Positions 51,101 through 56,564 of a stretch of 64,000 nt of DNA are shown here, one piece after another (position 1 is the first letter of the stretch; the number at the start of each line of letters is the position of its first letter). The translations under genes and the position numbers were made by a program. Under the pieces are notes generated by a model. It saw only the letters and a program-made list of their open reading frames with translations. It had not been told where the DNA came from and searched no databases. The stretch is from contig CAIIXF020000001.1 of NCBI GenBank assembly GCA_903813345.2, positions 50,735,885-50,799,884 of the forward strand. Direction: 5' to 3'. The stretch is from Owenia fusiformis (lineage: Eukaryota; Annelida; Polychaeta; Sabellida; Oweniidae).

Positions 51101-53904
51101 ACCAGTACAACAAGTACAAGGAAAAGGCCACTAAAGCAGAGAGGGAAAATCTCATGTATAAAAGCAATGGTTCAACACCAACTGCCAGGTATGCAACATT
51201 CTGATACTCATCACAATTAATAATGCCTCAATGTGGTGTGCAACTGCAATATGCTCTGATGTAATGAATCAATGACAAAAGGTGATTACGATAATGATAT
51301 AGTAGGTTTGGATTGTATGAGAATTCAGTAAAAAGGAAGGTAATTGTAAAAGAAAGGTTAGGCTTGAAATTCATATGCTTTAGTACATTACTCCACATGT
51401 AAATAAATTGAAAAAAATATTCGCATCTTCAAATTTCTTGACGAATAATGTTTGTATGCATTTACATGATGGGCTTCACCTTCCTCTTAAGGACACTGAC
51501 TTGATTCAGGGCTTATCCAGTACAGAACGTTATGGATTGATGAAACAACATGTAGTCATGTACCCTCAATAACTCTTGAATTTTATAATTATAGAAAGTT
51601 CTCTGGCCCTGCTAAGCCACCAAGAGGCACCAGGGTCCCAGGGACCCCTTTGAAGATCATTGCTAGTATGGAGGACCTCACCCCACAAGAACTGAAAGTG
51701 CCTCTTGATGAAGAAGCCCTTGTGGGGATACCTGAGTATGATGGTAAGTCATGCTTGAATATTGCTTTACATTATCGTCATGAAAATCAATTTGTTTGGA
51801 CAATAAAAAGTATCGTTGTGTAACAGTGCAATGTACATCTAAATTTAAGTGAAAAATTAAAAAATAATGTAGTGGCCTAGTAATCCCTCTGTACACTGTT
51901 TAATGAAGTGGGGATTTTATTTTGCTCCAGAACATGACAGATCCCTGACTCCTGATCTTCCCCCTCCCCCTGATGTGTACAATGTAGCCCCACCCCCCTC
52001 AGACCTAGAGTGGGATCCTCAGATGGACAGCACACCTTTAAAACTAGTAAGAAAATTGTTGTGAAAAATGTATCTTTCAATAAGAAGGTTCAGATTTTAG
52101 TAAGCAATTTAACCAATAACAGAGAATGATATTGGGCAAAAGTTCTACGTTCTGAAATCAAAATGAAAGTTATATTTTTTTAACTAAAATCAATGTAACA
52201 TATTTACAGGTTGTAGTGGCTATGACCCCCAAGAGGGAGTAAAAGGTGCCACATTTATACCAACTGACTGATTTTATGAGTGAATTCACTTGTTTAACCA
52301 AGTTCCCTGGCATTTAATTCAGAGATTTTAGGTTTGGTTCATTTTTAATCATTTATTTCTTCAGGATTATATATATCAGCAACCAAATCCACATTTGATG
52401 ACCTTGACCCCAGGATTGGAAAATGATGACATCATTGCAGGTTCAGATAGAACTCTAACAAGTCCTTATGGAAACGACACAGCCAATATTACTATACCTT
52501 ATGAGGTAACAATTTCTCAAATTCTATAAACAATATTCTGTATTTATATGAATGTATTCCTGCAGATAGGTAATACTACCTATTTGAAATATGGATACTT
52601 TTTGAACATCAGTTCGGTTTGATATAATTTTGTATAATTTTCAAGAATAATTGTAGATGCTATGTTATTTGAATGCGTTTTTGATTGTGTTTGACCATGT
52701 CATTTTCCACAGGCATTATGATAATACATCAATAAAAATGAAATACAGTCTGCATTTTGGTATATGTTTTTTTGTTTTTTTTTAAATCGAATGTAAGTTT
52801 ATTATATAGACATGTTTCCAGGATAGTCCAGAGGAGCCTCGTGAGACCAGAAAGGAGAACCAAGTCCCTGATACGACACCCAGTCCAAGGAACCGACCAT
52901 ATATGTATGAACCCATCAACAACCTCAACAAGGAAGACACTCCTGGCCCTAAAGACAATCATGAAATCAATCCAATACTTCAGCATGTCCCTAATGAAGT
53001 ATATGATAAGCCAGAAGGATCAGACATTGACGGTATTTATCCAAAAGAGGATATAGACAATGAAAAGGAAAGCAATATTCCTGTATTTTCTCAAAGTGAT
53101 AAATTAGTTAACACAGACCAAGTGCCAATAGAGTACCCCTCTAACAATGTACAATATGATAATGTAAACCCCATGGACAATTTACCATATGATGGTTGGG
53201 GTAAAAATCCATACGACAATGTTGAAGATAAATTTGCCACTCTGGAAGACATACATGCTGAAAGTGATGAACCAGAGTCCACTGACTCTGATGTTAGTAG
53301 TGTGATTGACTCATACAATGTCTCATATAATGGAGTTTTTGAGTCTAAAAGTGCCACTCCCCAAGCTAAAGCTTTGGATGATATAATAGCCTCACCCACA
53401 ATGGAAGACACACTTGATAAACCCAATAACCCCATGGTGTATTCACCAAATGGTGACTCTAGTACTCCATCATCAGAAGACAACATCCCAACACATAAAC
53501 AACAGTTTGATGATTCTCCCGACTCTAGTGGAATGGACAGTGGTATTGACACTATGAAACCACCCCGCAAAAAATCAGTGACATTCAATGAAACACCAGT
53601 TATGATTGATGTTGCGCATATGCAAGAATACAATGAAGATGGAGTACAGAGTCCAAATAATACCCCTAAAGAGGAATTTCCCTCAAATGAAAATGAAGAC
53701 TCTGACAAAAGTACAACTAAAGGTTCAACTGAAGGAGTTCACAAAAACTACACAACGAATGAAAATGATGACAATCAAATGTTGATTACAGAGCCTGTTC
53801 AGGAATCCACACCAACTCGACAATTCAAGAAGAAAGCCAAAAGACCTGGTGGTACTAAAAAGAAAGGTGGCACTCCTAGTCGTCTTCCTTTGACAAAGAA
53901 ATAA
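17859..53904 (+). CDS. Axotactin / neurexin-IV (Caspr)-like transmembrane receptor, 27 coding exons
   Basis: Neurexin-superfamily cell-surface protein. I joined 27 exons by splice sites and phase; the CDS is 5,700 nt (1,899 residues) with no phase break. Approximate residues: signal peptide 1-21; LamG1 25-212; EGF1 213-250; LamG2 253-440; LamG3 441-615; EGF2 616-655; fibrinogen-like domain 657-854; LamG4 855-1034; EGF3 1043-1081; LamG5 1083-1290; stalk; transmembrane helix 1351-1372; cytoplasmic tail 1373-1899. Alternating LamG/EGF with a fibrinogen-like module is the hallmark of the Caspr/Nrx-IV/axotactin group. The discoidin domain that opens Caspr and Nrx-IV is absent, which favours an axotactin-type protein. 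The tail is long, acidic and Ser/Thr/Pro-rich, unlike the short protein-4.1-binding tails of Caspr/Nrx-IV, and ends in PLTKK with no PDZ ligand. Family role: adhesion and glia-neuron signalling. The nested - strand gene lies in intron 19. Confidence 0.9.
18758..19792 (+). mobile_element. Mariner-like element 1, degraded, 1,035 bp
   Basis: Inverted termini TACGAGGGGGGATTCA (left) and TGAATCCCCCCTCGTA (right) continue inward to GTAGTGGGA with one mismatch. Both ends sit on TA, the mariner/Tc1 target. A remnant frame at 19143-19334 ends VYGKQEVKKSTVYRWYSVY, resembling the transposase N-terminal helix-turn-helix. The frame is broken afterwards, so the element is inactive. It also holds one GTTGCTATGGTAAC motif at 18910. 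Confidence 0.8.
19797..19979. mobile_element. MITE with TACAGTAAAACCTG termini, copy 2
   Basis: Left TACAGTAAAACCTGTCTAAG, right ACAAGTTTCACTGTA, an imperfect inverted pair; inner GTTCCACTTGGGAGGTGTTC motifs match the element at 12163-12508. Only four bases separate it from the mariner-like element on its left. Confidence 0.6.
21053..21232 (+). CDS. Receptor exon 2: LamG1, middle part
   Basis: Residues 113-172. Contains the LamG signature of W-H near a basic residue (DRWHD) and a VTIVLD strand. Acceptor TATTGTAG, donor GTATAT, phase 1 on both sides. Confidence 0.9.
21393..21463. repeat. Intronic hairpin with 16-nt perfect arms
   Basis: GTTCAGGATATTGGGA at 21393 is the exact reverse complement of TCCCAATATCCTGAAC at 21448. 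Loop of about 39 bases. Lies in intron 2, 160 bases after exon 2. Probably the core of a small palindromic element. Confidence 0.6.
21668..21907 (+). CDS. Receptor exon 3: end of LamG1 and EGF1
   Basis: Residues 173-252. PFIGCMGGFYF is the conserved C-terminal LamG strand with its cysteine. An EGF module follows with six cysteines (spacing from SSCDIRPTC to GALC). Acceptor TTATTTTCAG, donor GTAAGT. Confidence 0.93.
22060..22327 (+). CDS. Receptor exon 4: first half of LamG2
   Basis: Residues 253-341. The strand pattern VSLEFKTIHKDGILFYGSG is typical of a LamG N-terminal half. Acceptor TTCTTTCAG, donor GTAAGA, phase 1 in and phase 2 out. Confidence 0.92.
22672..22826 (+). CDS. Receptor exon 5: LamG2, WHSL strand
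   Basis: Residues 342-393. Opens with KWHSLTL, the classical LamG core, then VNVTLDG and VYIGG. Donor GTACGG, phase 1. Confidence 0.92.
23050..23130 (+). repeat. Dispersed repeat family A, copy 3
   Basis: TTTTTTGTGGATGGTGTTCC, ATCTGTAACAAATGGCAAG and GTGAAATTTTGCAT in the order of the copy at 837. Lies in intron 5, about 85 bases before exon 6. Confidence 0.55.
23215..23294 (+). CDS. Receptor exon 6: LamG2 C-terminal strand
   Basis: Residues 394-420. PFIGCLRNVYYND is the conserved LamG end with its cysteine. Acceptor TATTTTTCAG, donor GTAATT, ends in phase 0. Confidence 0.92.
23653..23886 (+). CDS. Receptor exon 7: start of LamG3
   Basis: Residues 421-498. GCQ closes LamG2, then MSLEFRTLKSDGIMLY opens LamG3. 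Phase 0 on both sides. The last 65 bases and the donor GTGAAC are repeated three more times in the following intron (99-bp repeat). Confidence 0.92.
23822..24208 (+). repeat. 99-bp tandem repeat (4 copies) spanning the exon 7 end and its splice donor
   Basis: Copies start at 23822, 23921, 24020 and 24119. Each carries the 65-base exon end, the donor GTGAAC, 28 bases of intron and an acceptor-like TTCTAATTCTTCAG just before the next copy. Copies 2-4 are nearly identical, so the expansion is recent. If a downstream copy were used as a 62-nt exon it would read MVSCCTLRSKV and stop, i.e. a poison exon. Confidence 0.9.
24529..24659 (+). CDS. Receptor exon 8: LamG3, middle part
   Basis: Residues 499-541. 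VWLISGELNLFYQVD then NWHQLQFLFSSG, the LamG WH core. Acceptor TTTATATAG, donor GTAAGT, ends in phase 2. Confidence 0.92.
24991..25100 (+). CDS. Receptor exon 9: LamG3 strands
   Basis: Residues 542-578. MVTLVVDG and GDIYVGYG strands of LamG. Acceptor TTATCTCCAG, donor GTATGA, ends in phase 1. Confidence 0.9.
25817..26050 (+). CDS. Receptor exon 10: end of LamG3 and EGF2
   Basis: Residues 579-656. GFIGCMRNIFLQG ends LamG3. EGF2 follows (DFC, TTC, GKC, KCDC, GYEGKTC), a complete six-cysteine module. Donor GTAAGT, phase 1. Confidence 0.94.
27469..28735. mobile_element. Element with TCCCATCGAAC ends, CCGT microsatellite and 136/154-bp array
   Basis: Left end ATCCCATCGAAC and right end GTTCGATGGGAT are inverted repeats. 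Inside come a CCGT/ACGT simple repeat (27508-27590), then six copies of a unit containing AGTAGTGGAGCGATTTTGTT at 27911, 28065, 28201, 28355, 28491 and 28626. Spacings alternate 154, 136, 154, 136, 135; the longer unit has an extra AAAATGGC block. No coding function. Related ends occur near 39536 and 49140. Confidence 0.75.
27508..27590. repeat. CCGT/ACGT microsatellite
   Basis: Runs of GTCCGTCC interrupted by GTACGTAC. It creates artefactual Arg/Pro/Ser/Val or Thr/Asp/Gly frames on both strands that are not genes. Confidence 0.95.
28924..29236 (+). CDS. Receptor exon 11: start of fibrinogen-like domain
   Basis: Residues 657-760. Starts QPTCHDYWEQGATISGIYPI and continues to QQTVYYSC, the pattern of the fibrinogen-like domain after EGF in Caspr proteins. 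A second acceptor 15 bases upstream (exon start 28909) is also in phase and would add five residues. Ends in phase 2 at TTTAAG before GTAAAC. Confidence 0.9.
29427..29572 (+). CDS. Receptor exon 12: fibrinogen-like domain, cysteine-rich part
   Basis: Residues 761-809. HTWFVSVFGEVIQTLG then CGCFTGVDGNLECATCSCDLG, equivalent to the CTCGL..CNC region of Caspr. Two AGs eight bases apart precede it; only the first keeps phase. The donor lies in a 33-bp tandem repeat. Confidence 0.9.
29557..29721 (+). repeat. 33-bp tandem repeat (5 copies) spanning the exon 12 splice donor
   Basis: Copies start at 29557, 29590, 29623, 29656 and 29689. Each has TGCAG, CTGTGATCTAG and, in copies 1-4, a donor (GTAAGT, GTAAGT, GTAAGG, GTATGT); copy 5 has lost it. 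The frame stays open to a TAG at 29647, so donors 2 and 3 would add 11 or 22 cysteine-rich residues in frame. Confidence 0.92.
29883..30017 (+). CDS. Receptor exon 13: end of fibrinogen-like domain
   Basis: Residues 810-854. GTLLSERSVPITQMNF and VTLGPLKCSG match the conserved end of the Caspr fibrinogen-like domain (LP(V/I)T..., LGPL.C.G). Acceptor ATATGTTTCAG, donor GTAAGA. Confidence 0.93.
30139..30212 (+). repeat. Dispersed repeat family A, copy 4 (short)
   Basis: TATGTCACCACCAAAAAGTG, GGTCTGTAACAAATGGTGG and TGACATCTTTT in the family order, with the centre deleted. Ends about 50 bases before exon 14. Confidence 0.55.
30262..30444 (+). CDS. Receptor exon 14: first half of LamG4
   Basis: Residues 855-915. 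ALVFNFKTRQENGVILYQS is a LamG N-terminal strand pair. Acceptor ATGATTTCAG, donor GTAGGA, phase 1 both sides. Confidence 0.92.
30673..30940 (+). CDS. Receptor exon 15: LamG4, with RRKR basic site
   Basis: Residues 916-1004. GRWNRVIIEQ, FAVNGY and GPLYIGAPPG are LamG strands. A loop carries RRKR at about 983-986, which fits a furin-type cleavage site. Donor GTATGC, ends in phase 2. Confidence 0.92.
31085..36413. mobile_element. 5.3-kb fold-back element with two direct copies and one inverted copy of a ~1.4-kb module
   Basis: The left end (CCTTTTTAGAGGCGAGCTAA near 31126) recurs as its reverse complement near 36375. About 1.4 kb of the left module (31085-32475) matches the opposite strand of 34790-36413; a second same-direction copy lies at about 33540-34560. 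Shared landmarks are AATATGCCACGCCCACTTTT, TATGACGTCATAA and GTTGCTATGGTAAC. No transposase frame is visible. The mariner-like element 32482-33534 sits between the two direct copies. Confidence 0.8.
32482..33534 (+). mobile_element. Mariner-like element 2, long inverted termini, 1,053 bp
   Basis: The termini TACAAGGGGCGATCCATATA and its reverse complement extend as inverted repeats for roughly 220 bases. TA at each end. A broken inner frame includes a TVKDHPQSG-like string near 33090, reminiscent of the linker after the DNA-binding region in mariner transposases. No intact transposase. Confidence 0.75.
36713..36802 (+). CDS. Receptor exon 16: LamG4 C-terminal strand
   Basis: Residues 1005-1034. 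GLMGSVKGLKYNNIYHNL is the LamG C-terminal strand, with serine where LamG1-3 and LamG5 have the usual cysteine. Acceptor TTTTTGCAG, donor GTAAGT, phase 2 both sides. Confidence 0.88.
36803..38155 (+). other. Receptor intron 16, mostly a mariner-like element
   Basis: Exons 16 and 17 join in phase 2. The intron is about 80 percent occupied by mariner-like element 3 (36951-38021). Confidence 0.85.
36951..38021 (+). mobile_element. Mariner-like element 3, internally deleted, 1,071 bp
   Basis: Termini TACAGGGTGGGCCAAAAAAA and reverse complement extend about 100 bases with few mismatches. TA at each end. The frame from about 37620 reads PNSPDLNVMDYFVWGELEKH and on to LVVQEQGGHIEHLL, the C-terminal catalytic region of a DDE/D transposase. 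The N-terminal part is missing, so the element is dead or non-autonomous. Confidence 0.88.
38156..38298 (+). CDS. Receptor exon 17: EGF3
   Basis: Residues 1035-1082. A six-cysteine EGF module (ACDTAPCMNQAQC, YLCLC, GKNC). Acceptor ATTATCTTGCAG, donor GTAAGA, phase 2 in and phase 1 out. Confidence 0.94.
38472..38648 (-). repeat. Dispersed repeat family B, copy 3 (opposite strand)
   Basis: Ends GCAAAAGCTGGCTACGGGCC, the reverse complement of the family start, with GGGGGGTTGGGGTGTTCAAG at the other end. In intron 17. Confidence 0.55.
38727..38978 (+). CDS. Receptor exon 18: first half of LamG5
   Basis: Residues 1083-1166. IQFGFRTSASDGLLIFIHDH and FLQMEVQ are LamG strands. Acceptor TTTAATTTCAG, donor GTAAGA. 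Confidence 0.93.
39266..39412 (+). CDS. Receptor exon 19: LamG5, RWKRVSL strand
   Basis: Residues 1167-1215. NRWKRVSLRLESDGRP is the LamG core strand. Followed by the 9.9-kb intron that holds the nested - strand gene. Donor GTACAC, phase 1. Confidence 0.92.
39536..39760 (+). repeat. Truncated TCCCATCGAAC-family repeat
   Basis: TATCCCATCGAACTAAATTC, then a degenerate TCCATCCAT simple repeat, GGCGATAACCCAAATA and TTCAAAATGGCC, the same module order as 27469-27720. The right end is not found. Confidence 0.55.
40297..41361 (-). CDS. BtaA-like gene, exon 2
   Basis: 354 codons plus stop. The acceptor TTTTTGTAG is followed by AAT TGG GAA, giving NWEDIAPIRHA before the internal ATG at 41328. Holds nearly the whole transferase domain. 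Confidence 0.92.
   Translation of the reverse strand, partial: NWEDIAPIRHAMNIKSGDRLFTIASCGANAMTLLLDDPADVVALELSIPQLHLAKLQAACIKHLSYQDFIDFTGVDRENVKPEERVRIYKAIKGALEPPTQEYWDAHMEAIQFGVMHCGIFDTKKRTAAYDLFFVALDQTDIQRFISMGDDMKEQSDFFENVMNTKYFRRAMKKLVHCLMSDFNFSIYPDEDYPTIFGRRMEEICKNIPAKRNHCIEYMLTGGYSGKYNLRDYQIKENFPILKERVERMQWVQGELTDWLRKYPASKQQMFDGVCLSNISDWLVHENHNSAIRSAGKICKQGGRIVFWNGKGMPKYWPEEMIDTVIKVEHELEAESVKYDRMPWWEPLRVATVL
40297..47113 (-). CDS. BtaA-like (DUF3419) AdoMet-dependent transferase, two exons, nested in an intron
   Basis: Two exons join in phase 0 to give 416 residues. Motifs in order: EEIIFSMNWED at the junction (residues ~55-66, where BtaA proteins have a W-E-D), TIASCGANAM (84-93, AdoMet-binding loop), LTGGYSGKYNLRDY (282-295), MFDGVCLSNISDWL (332-345) and GGRIVFWN (364-371). 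This is the layout of DUF3419/BtaA, which transfers the 3-amino-3-carboxypropyl group of AdoMet to diacylglycerol in betaine-lipid synthesis in bacteria and algae. The acidic residue after strand 2 is Glu (ALELS) rather than the usual Asp. Substrate in an animal is unknown; no BtaB methyltransferase part is fused. No signal peptide. Start chosen at the first ATG of exon 1; further 5' UTR exons are possible. Confidence 0.85.
41448..41790. repeat. GGTCGTGATCG microsatellite plus two ~150-bp units
   Basis: A GTCGTGATCGTGG simple repeat is followed by two related units, each with GGAAAACYGCTCATC, TACTAGAGCTGATTAACTTT and GGCCATCTTGTTTTC. The layout (simple repeat plus GGCCATTTTG-bearing units) resembles 27469-28735 and 58410-59219. 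Confidence 0.6.
42570..42722 (-). repeat. Dispersed repeat family A, copy 5 (opposite strand, best preserved)
   Basis: On the - strand it reads ATGTCACCACCACAAGTGGT, then ACTTTTTTGTGGATGGTG, GTGTCTGTAACAAATGGC and TGTTGACATTTTGCATG. It shows the full order of modules and defines the family. Confidence 0.65.
43112..43214. repeat. Hairpin with 22-nt perfect arms
   Basis: TATGACCTGAATCGATTGCA (first 20 of 22) at 43112 is the exact reverse complement of the sequence ending at 43214. Loop about 59 bases. Inside the fold-back element loop. Confidence 0.65.
43929..44290. mobile_element. 362-bp MITE flanked by TTAA (piggyBac-like)
   Basis: TTAAGGATGTTCCCTGG at the left and CCAGGGAACATCCTTAA at the right are exact inverted repeats including the TTAA. 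TTAA duplication is typical of piggyBac elements (established). No coding frame. Confidence 0.7.
46928..47113 (-). CDS. BtaA-like gene, exon 1
   Basis: 62 codons from ATG at 47113 to donor GTAAGT after FSM, phase 0. The end (ETAHRGQNEEIIFSM) continues naturally into the NWEDI of exon 2, which is the evidence that this exon belongs to the gene although 5.6 kb away. Confidence 0.8.
47335..49155. repeat. Degraded relative of the TCCCATCGAAC element family
   Basis: Starts with a GTCTGTCTGTCC / CCGTCCGT simple repeat, contains scattered AAAATGGCGGCCATTTTTAT, AAAAATCAGGTTTTCAGCTC and CATAATTCCATAAGTATTCC units, and ends with GTTCGATGGGAT at about 49139. Interrupted near 48150-48860 by unrelated sequence. 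Confidence 0.5.
49305..49475 (+). CDS. Receptor exon 20: LamG5 C-terminal half
   Basis: Residues 1216-1272. MYVGGAPES and GCLRGLKIG are the last LamG strands. Acceptor TTGGTTCTAG, donor GTAGGA, phase 1 both sides. Confidence 0.92.
49476..50046 (+). other. Receptor intron 20 with an element remnant
   Basis: Holds a repeat at about 49750-50005 (CAGGGGCGGGTCTGG to GGGGGCGTAGCCCCCC) with many GGCCTAAAA motifs, similar in style to segments near 15870 and 17310. Otherwise nothing recognised. Confidence 0.5.
50047..50159 (+). CDS. Receptor exon 21: LamG5 end and stalk
   Basis: Residues 1273-1310. LTFDESGCRDPG supplies the last extracellular cysteine; a proline-rich stalk follows. Acceptor TTCCACAG, donor GTATAT, ends in phase 0. 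Confidence 0.9.
50540..50660 (+). CDS. Receptor exon 22: extracellular stalk
   Basis: Residues 1311-1350. Low-complexity Ser/Gly/Asp-rich juxtamembrane segment. No domain. Acceptor CATTTGTAG, donor GTATGT, ends in phase 1. Confidence 0.85.
51029..51188 (+). CDS. Receptor exon 23: transmembrane helix
   Basis: Residues 1351-1403. A 22-residue hydrophobic run (VMSVIGVAMLLTGVIAFLLW core) is followed by KKNQYNKYKEKATK, a stop-transfer basic segment, which gives type I topology. The juxtamembrane part does not show the protein-4.1-binding pattern of Caspr. Confidence 0.94.
51595..51743 (+). CDS. Receptor exon 24: cytoplasmic tail
   Basis: Residues 1404-1453. KPPRGTRVPGTPLKI then an acidic EDLTPQEL segment. 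Acceptor ATAATTATAG, donor GTAAGT. Confidence 0.88.
51931..52046 (+). CDS. Receptor exon 25: proline-rich cytoplasmic segment
   Basis: Residues 1454-1492. LPPPPDVYNVAPPP offers possible SH3/EVH1 or WW ligands and a tyrosine in a VYN context. Acceptor TTTGCTCCAG, donor GTAAGA, ends in phase 0. Confidence 0.88.
52365..52505 (+). CDS. Receptor exon 26: cytoplasmic tail
   Basis: Residues 1493-1539, 47 codons with phase 0 on both sides, so it could be skipped without a frameshift. Acceptor ATTTCTTCAG, donor GTAACA. Confidence 0.85.
52822..53904 (+). CDS. Receptor exon 27: long acidic C-terminal tail and stop
   Basis: Residues 1540-1899. A 360-residue disordered-looking, Asp/Glu/Asn/Ser/Thr/Pro-rich segment. 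RKKSVTFNE at about 1788 contains a K-x-V-x-F match to the PP1 docking motif next to a basic phosphosite-like serine. The tail turns strongly basic at the end (KKKAKRPGGTKKKGG) and terminates PLTKK at TAA 53902. Confidence 0.93.
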   Translation, partial: DSPEEPRETRKENQVPDTTPSPRNRPYMYEPINNLNKEDTPGPKDNHEINPILQHVPNEVYDKPEGSDIDGIYPKEDIDNEKESNIPVFSQSDKLVNTDQVPIEYPSNNVQYDNVNPMDNLPYDGWGKNPYDNVEDKFATLEDIHAESDEPESTDSDVSSVIDSYNVSYNGVFESKSATPQAKALDDIIASPTMEDTLDKPNNPMVYSPNGDSSTPSSEDNIPTHKQQFDDSPDSSGMDSGIDTMKPPRKKSVTFNETPVMIDVAHMQEYNEDGVQSPNNTPKEEFPSNENEDSDKSTTKGSTEGVHKNYTTNENDDNQMLITEPVQESTPTRQFKKKAKRPGGTKKKGGTPSRLPLTKK

Positions 53905-54152
53905 TAATATCATAAACATGTACATCTATTGTACATACATGTATTTTCTTATGTGATGTAAATAATACTAAATTGTGAGGTTAAGCAAGCTGATTTTTAT
54001 TACGTGAACCGCAAACGTTAACCCATACGTTCCCGTTTACATTCTACAAACATAAGTGATTTTTTCTCATTGATATTTGCCTTTATGTCCCATTTTCTGC
54101 ATATAGTGTGTATAAAAAATGATATTTTAATTACAAATTGATGAAAGTGTTT

Positions 54153-54158
54153 AATAAA
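54153..54158 (+). promoter_or_regulatory. Candidate polyadenylation signal of the receptor gene
   Basis: AATAAA 249 bases after the stop codon. A second AATAAA lies near 55350. Choice between them cannot be made from sequence. Confidence 0.4.
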
Positions 54159-55817
54159 GGAGCTGTTTCACAGTCTAGCAGTGTTTTACGACTTTTAGAA
54201 TCTTACAAAATATAACAGGAGGCGATTACATTTTATTCTTATGAATACCTAAAGGTCAGTTGATTAATTCAGTTACAAAACCTGAAAACACAATATATGG
54301 ATTAATATAGATTTAAGATGAGTTGACAGTTAGGCAATTGCCATGTATGTAGTCTCATCAGAGTTTACATATGAAATGGGTGCCACGATATTCAAGTTGT
54401 ATTTGATTAGATTTGACACAAATGATCTTGATGTATATGCAGATTGTATATTCATGCATTTGACTAATATCATATTTATCTCGATTGAGCTTGATAAAGT
54501 TCTACAGATCCTTTATGGAACCACCTACCCAGACTTTGATTTCTTGAGTTGCAATGAATGTAAACCAGGAAATAAGTAGAACAATTTTACGTCACATCCT
54601 GAAAAAAACCTGTGTGCACCTTCCCATTTGCGGTTTACATGGTAAAAATTGGTATTGCTTAACCTCTCTAATATAAAATGTAAGCCTTTTTGTACAAATG
54701 TAAAATATCATTGTAGGTAGTCGAGAGATTGTTCCAATTGAAACTATATGAAACAGTTTCTACTTATTACTGTATATCAATCATGATCAATCTTTGCTAG
54801 AACAATTCAAATTCATGAGACAATTTTCCTATAAAATAATATATTTTATTTTCATTAACTATGGATTGATGTAGAATAGCAATATCACACTGAAAGGATT
54901 TGACATTTGAAATTGAATTTAAATTATGGCAAGGTGGTGACATGGGGTACTTTGGTATTTTTAATTCGGCAAATTTTCCATGTTTATAGTGCTATCATAT
55001 TACCAGCTTTTTCATGTGGAAAACACTACATACAATCACTCAAAGAGGAATTTTGTCTTTGAAGATAGAAATTCAAGTAAAACAACTTGAAGATAGAAAA
55101 TTTGTACAAACATTTCTTGAAATTAAAGTGTGTGCCAAATTTACCCATGTACAAATCTGTAGTGCCATTCTAGTCCAGTGATGTGTTCATATACACCCCC
55201 AATCCGCATCATCATCTAACAACGTTGTACAGTGTTGTTGGAGATTGGCTGTGTAGTTTTCAATATTTCATGTTTTAAAACAGTAGTACATAAATAATAC
55301 ATGTACTAGAGTCTAGTTTCATAATAAATTATATCATTATTTATTATAAATAAACAAAATTTGTTAATAAAATCAAAGTTGTTTTTAGTTTAAGTTTTTA
55401 AGTTTCTCAAAGCTTGCTTCTACCCTTCAATATTTTTCCCTGAGGCTTTGCGCACAGAAAGATAGTAGAATTCTATAAGTGTAAGCCTTTTGCAGTTTAG
55501 ACAAAGGTCCATGTGCAGTATGACAAGTGATTTTAGACGGTCATATCTTTCACCATGAATACTTTCTGGGCATGAATACAGTGGTTTTTATTAAAACAAT
55601 ATGTTTTCTTTCAAGTGAAGTCCCCGTGATGATAAAAATACCAATCAAATAATTCGAAAAATTATAAATAAGGACCCCACGTTAACCATTTGGCTCACAC
55701 AGTGAGCATATGGGATCGACCAGGTGTCCGTCCGTCCGTTGGTCCGTCCGTCAACATTGGCCACACAAATTAAAACTGCTTTTCGGATTGAATCATATCC
55801 ACATTTATTTTATGCAT

Positions 55818-55892
55818 ATCTATGTTTCCTAAGTGACATCCATACATTCAAGTAGATTTCATGTTAAAGGATTGGGTGAAATACATATTTAA
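55818..55892. repeat. Duplicated segment: empty target site of the MITE at 56151
   Basis: TTTCCTAAGTGACATCCATA through CATGTTAAAGGATTGGGTGA recurs at 56107-56150 and 56565-56590 with the MITE inserted at its TTA. This copy is uninterrupted. A further repeat (CTATTTAGAATAAACATTCA to CACTTAGGAAATC) occurs at about 56044 and 57834. Confidence 0.85.
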
Positions 55893-56150
55893 GTGAAACC
55901 CACCAGAATGTACAGCCTCAGGAAATGGGTTGGGTGGGAGGGTAACTTATTTTTCAATCATTTCCCAATTCCATGATATTTCATCCAAATTTCATGATAT
56001 GTAAACTATTATCCATTCCATTCGCTAATGACTACCTCCCTCGAATTCCCTATTTAGAATAAACATTCACTCTACTCAATAATATAGATGTCACTTAGGA
56101 AATCTATGTTTCCTAAGTGACATCCATACATTCAAGTAGATTTCATGTTA

Positions 56151-56564
56151 GGGGAGGCATCAAAAGTTCGATGTCGGATGGAAAACTAAATAAATCTAGT
56201 TAGGGGGGGGAGGGGGTTCAAACCCATTTTAGTTTGCTATCCGACAAATTTCAACATTTCAAATTTTTGGCAATTTCGACTGAAAATGCCTTTGAATGGT
56301 TTAGAAATAAAGATTTTACCTGATGCTTTCTTCGTCAAGATCATTCCAATGGAATCTATTCTATCAATAGTTGTTAAAAGCCGCAAATTACGATAGGAAT
56401 TAACAAAAACTAGATCATGTTTAGCAATAATTTTTCAAATTCTCAAACCAGAAGTCAGCGATCAACTTTCATGGTATTCAGTTTTTTGGGGGAGGGGGGG
56501 GGGTCAGAGTCAAAACTAGATTTATTTAGTTTCCGATCCGACATCGAACTTTTGATGCCTCCCC
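56151..56564. mobile_element. 414-bp MITE with TTA target duplication (PIF/Harbinger-like)
   Basis: Termini GGGGAGGCATCAAAAGTTCG and reverse complement extend about 50 bases. TTA flanks both sides, and the duplicated empty site at 55864-55866 has a single TTA, which proves the boundaries. TTA/TAA duplications are typical of PIF/Harbinger elements. Non-coding. Confidence 0.88.

Larger units (their letters stand above)
50161..52821 (+). other. Short receptor introns 21-26
   Basis: The introns between exons 21 and 27 are 188-407 bases long, AT-rich and free of recognisable elements, in contrast to the element-filled introns upstream. Confidence 0.7.

Noticed and set aside
53091-53708. 205-codon frame on the - strand
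   Set aside because: Antisense shadow of receptor exon 27; composition follows the sense codons and it has no splice or homology support.
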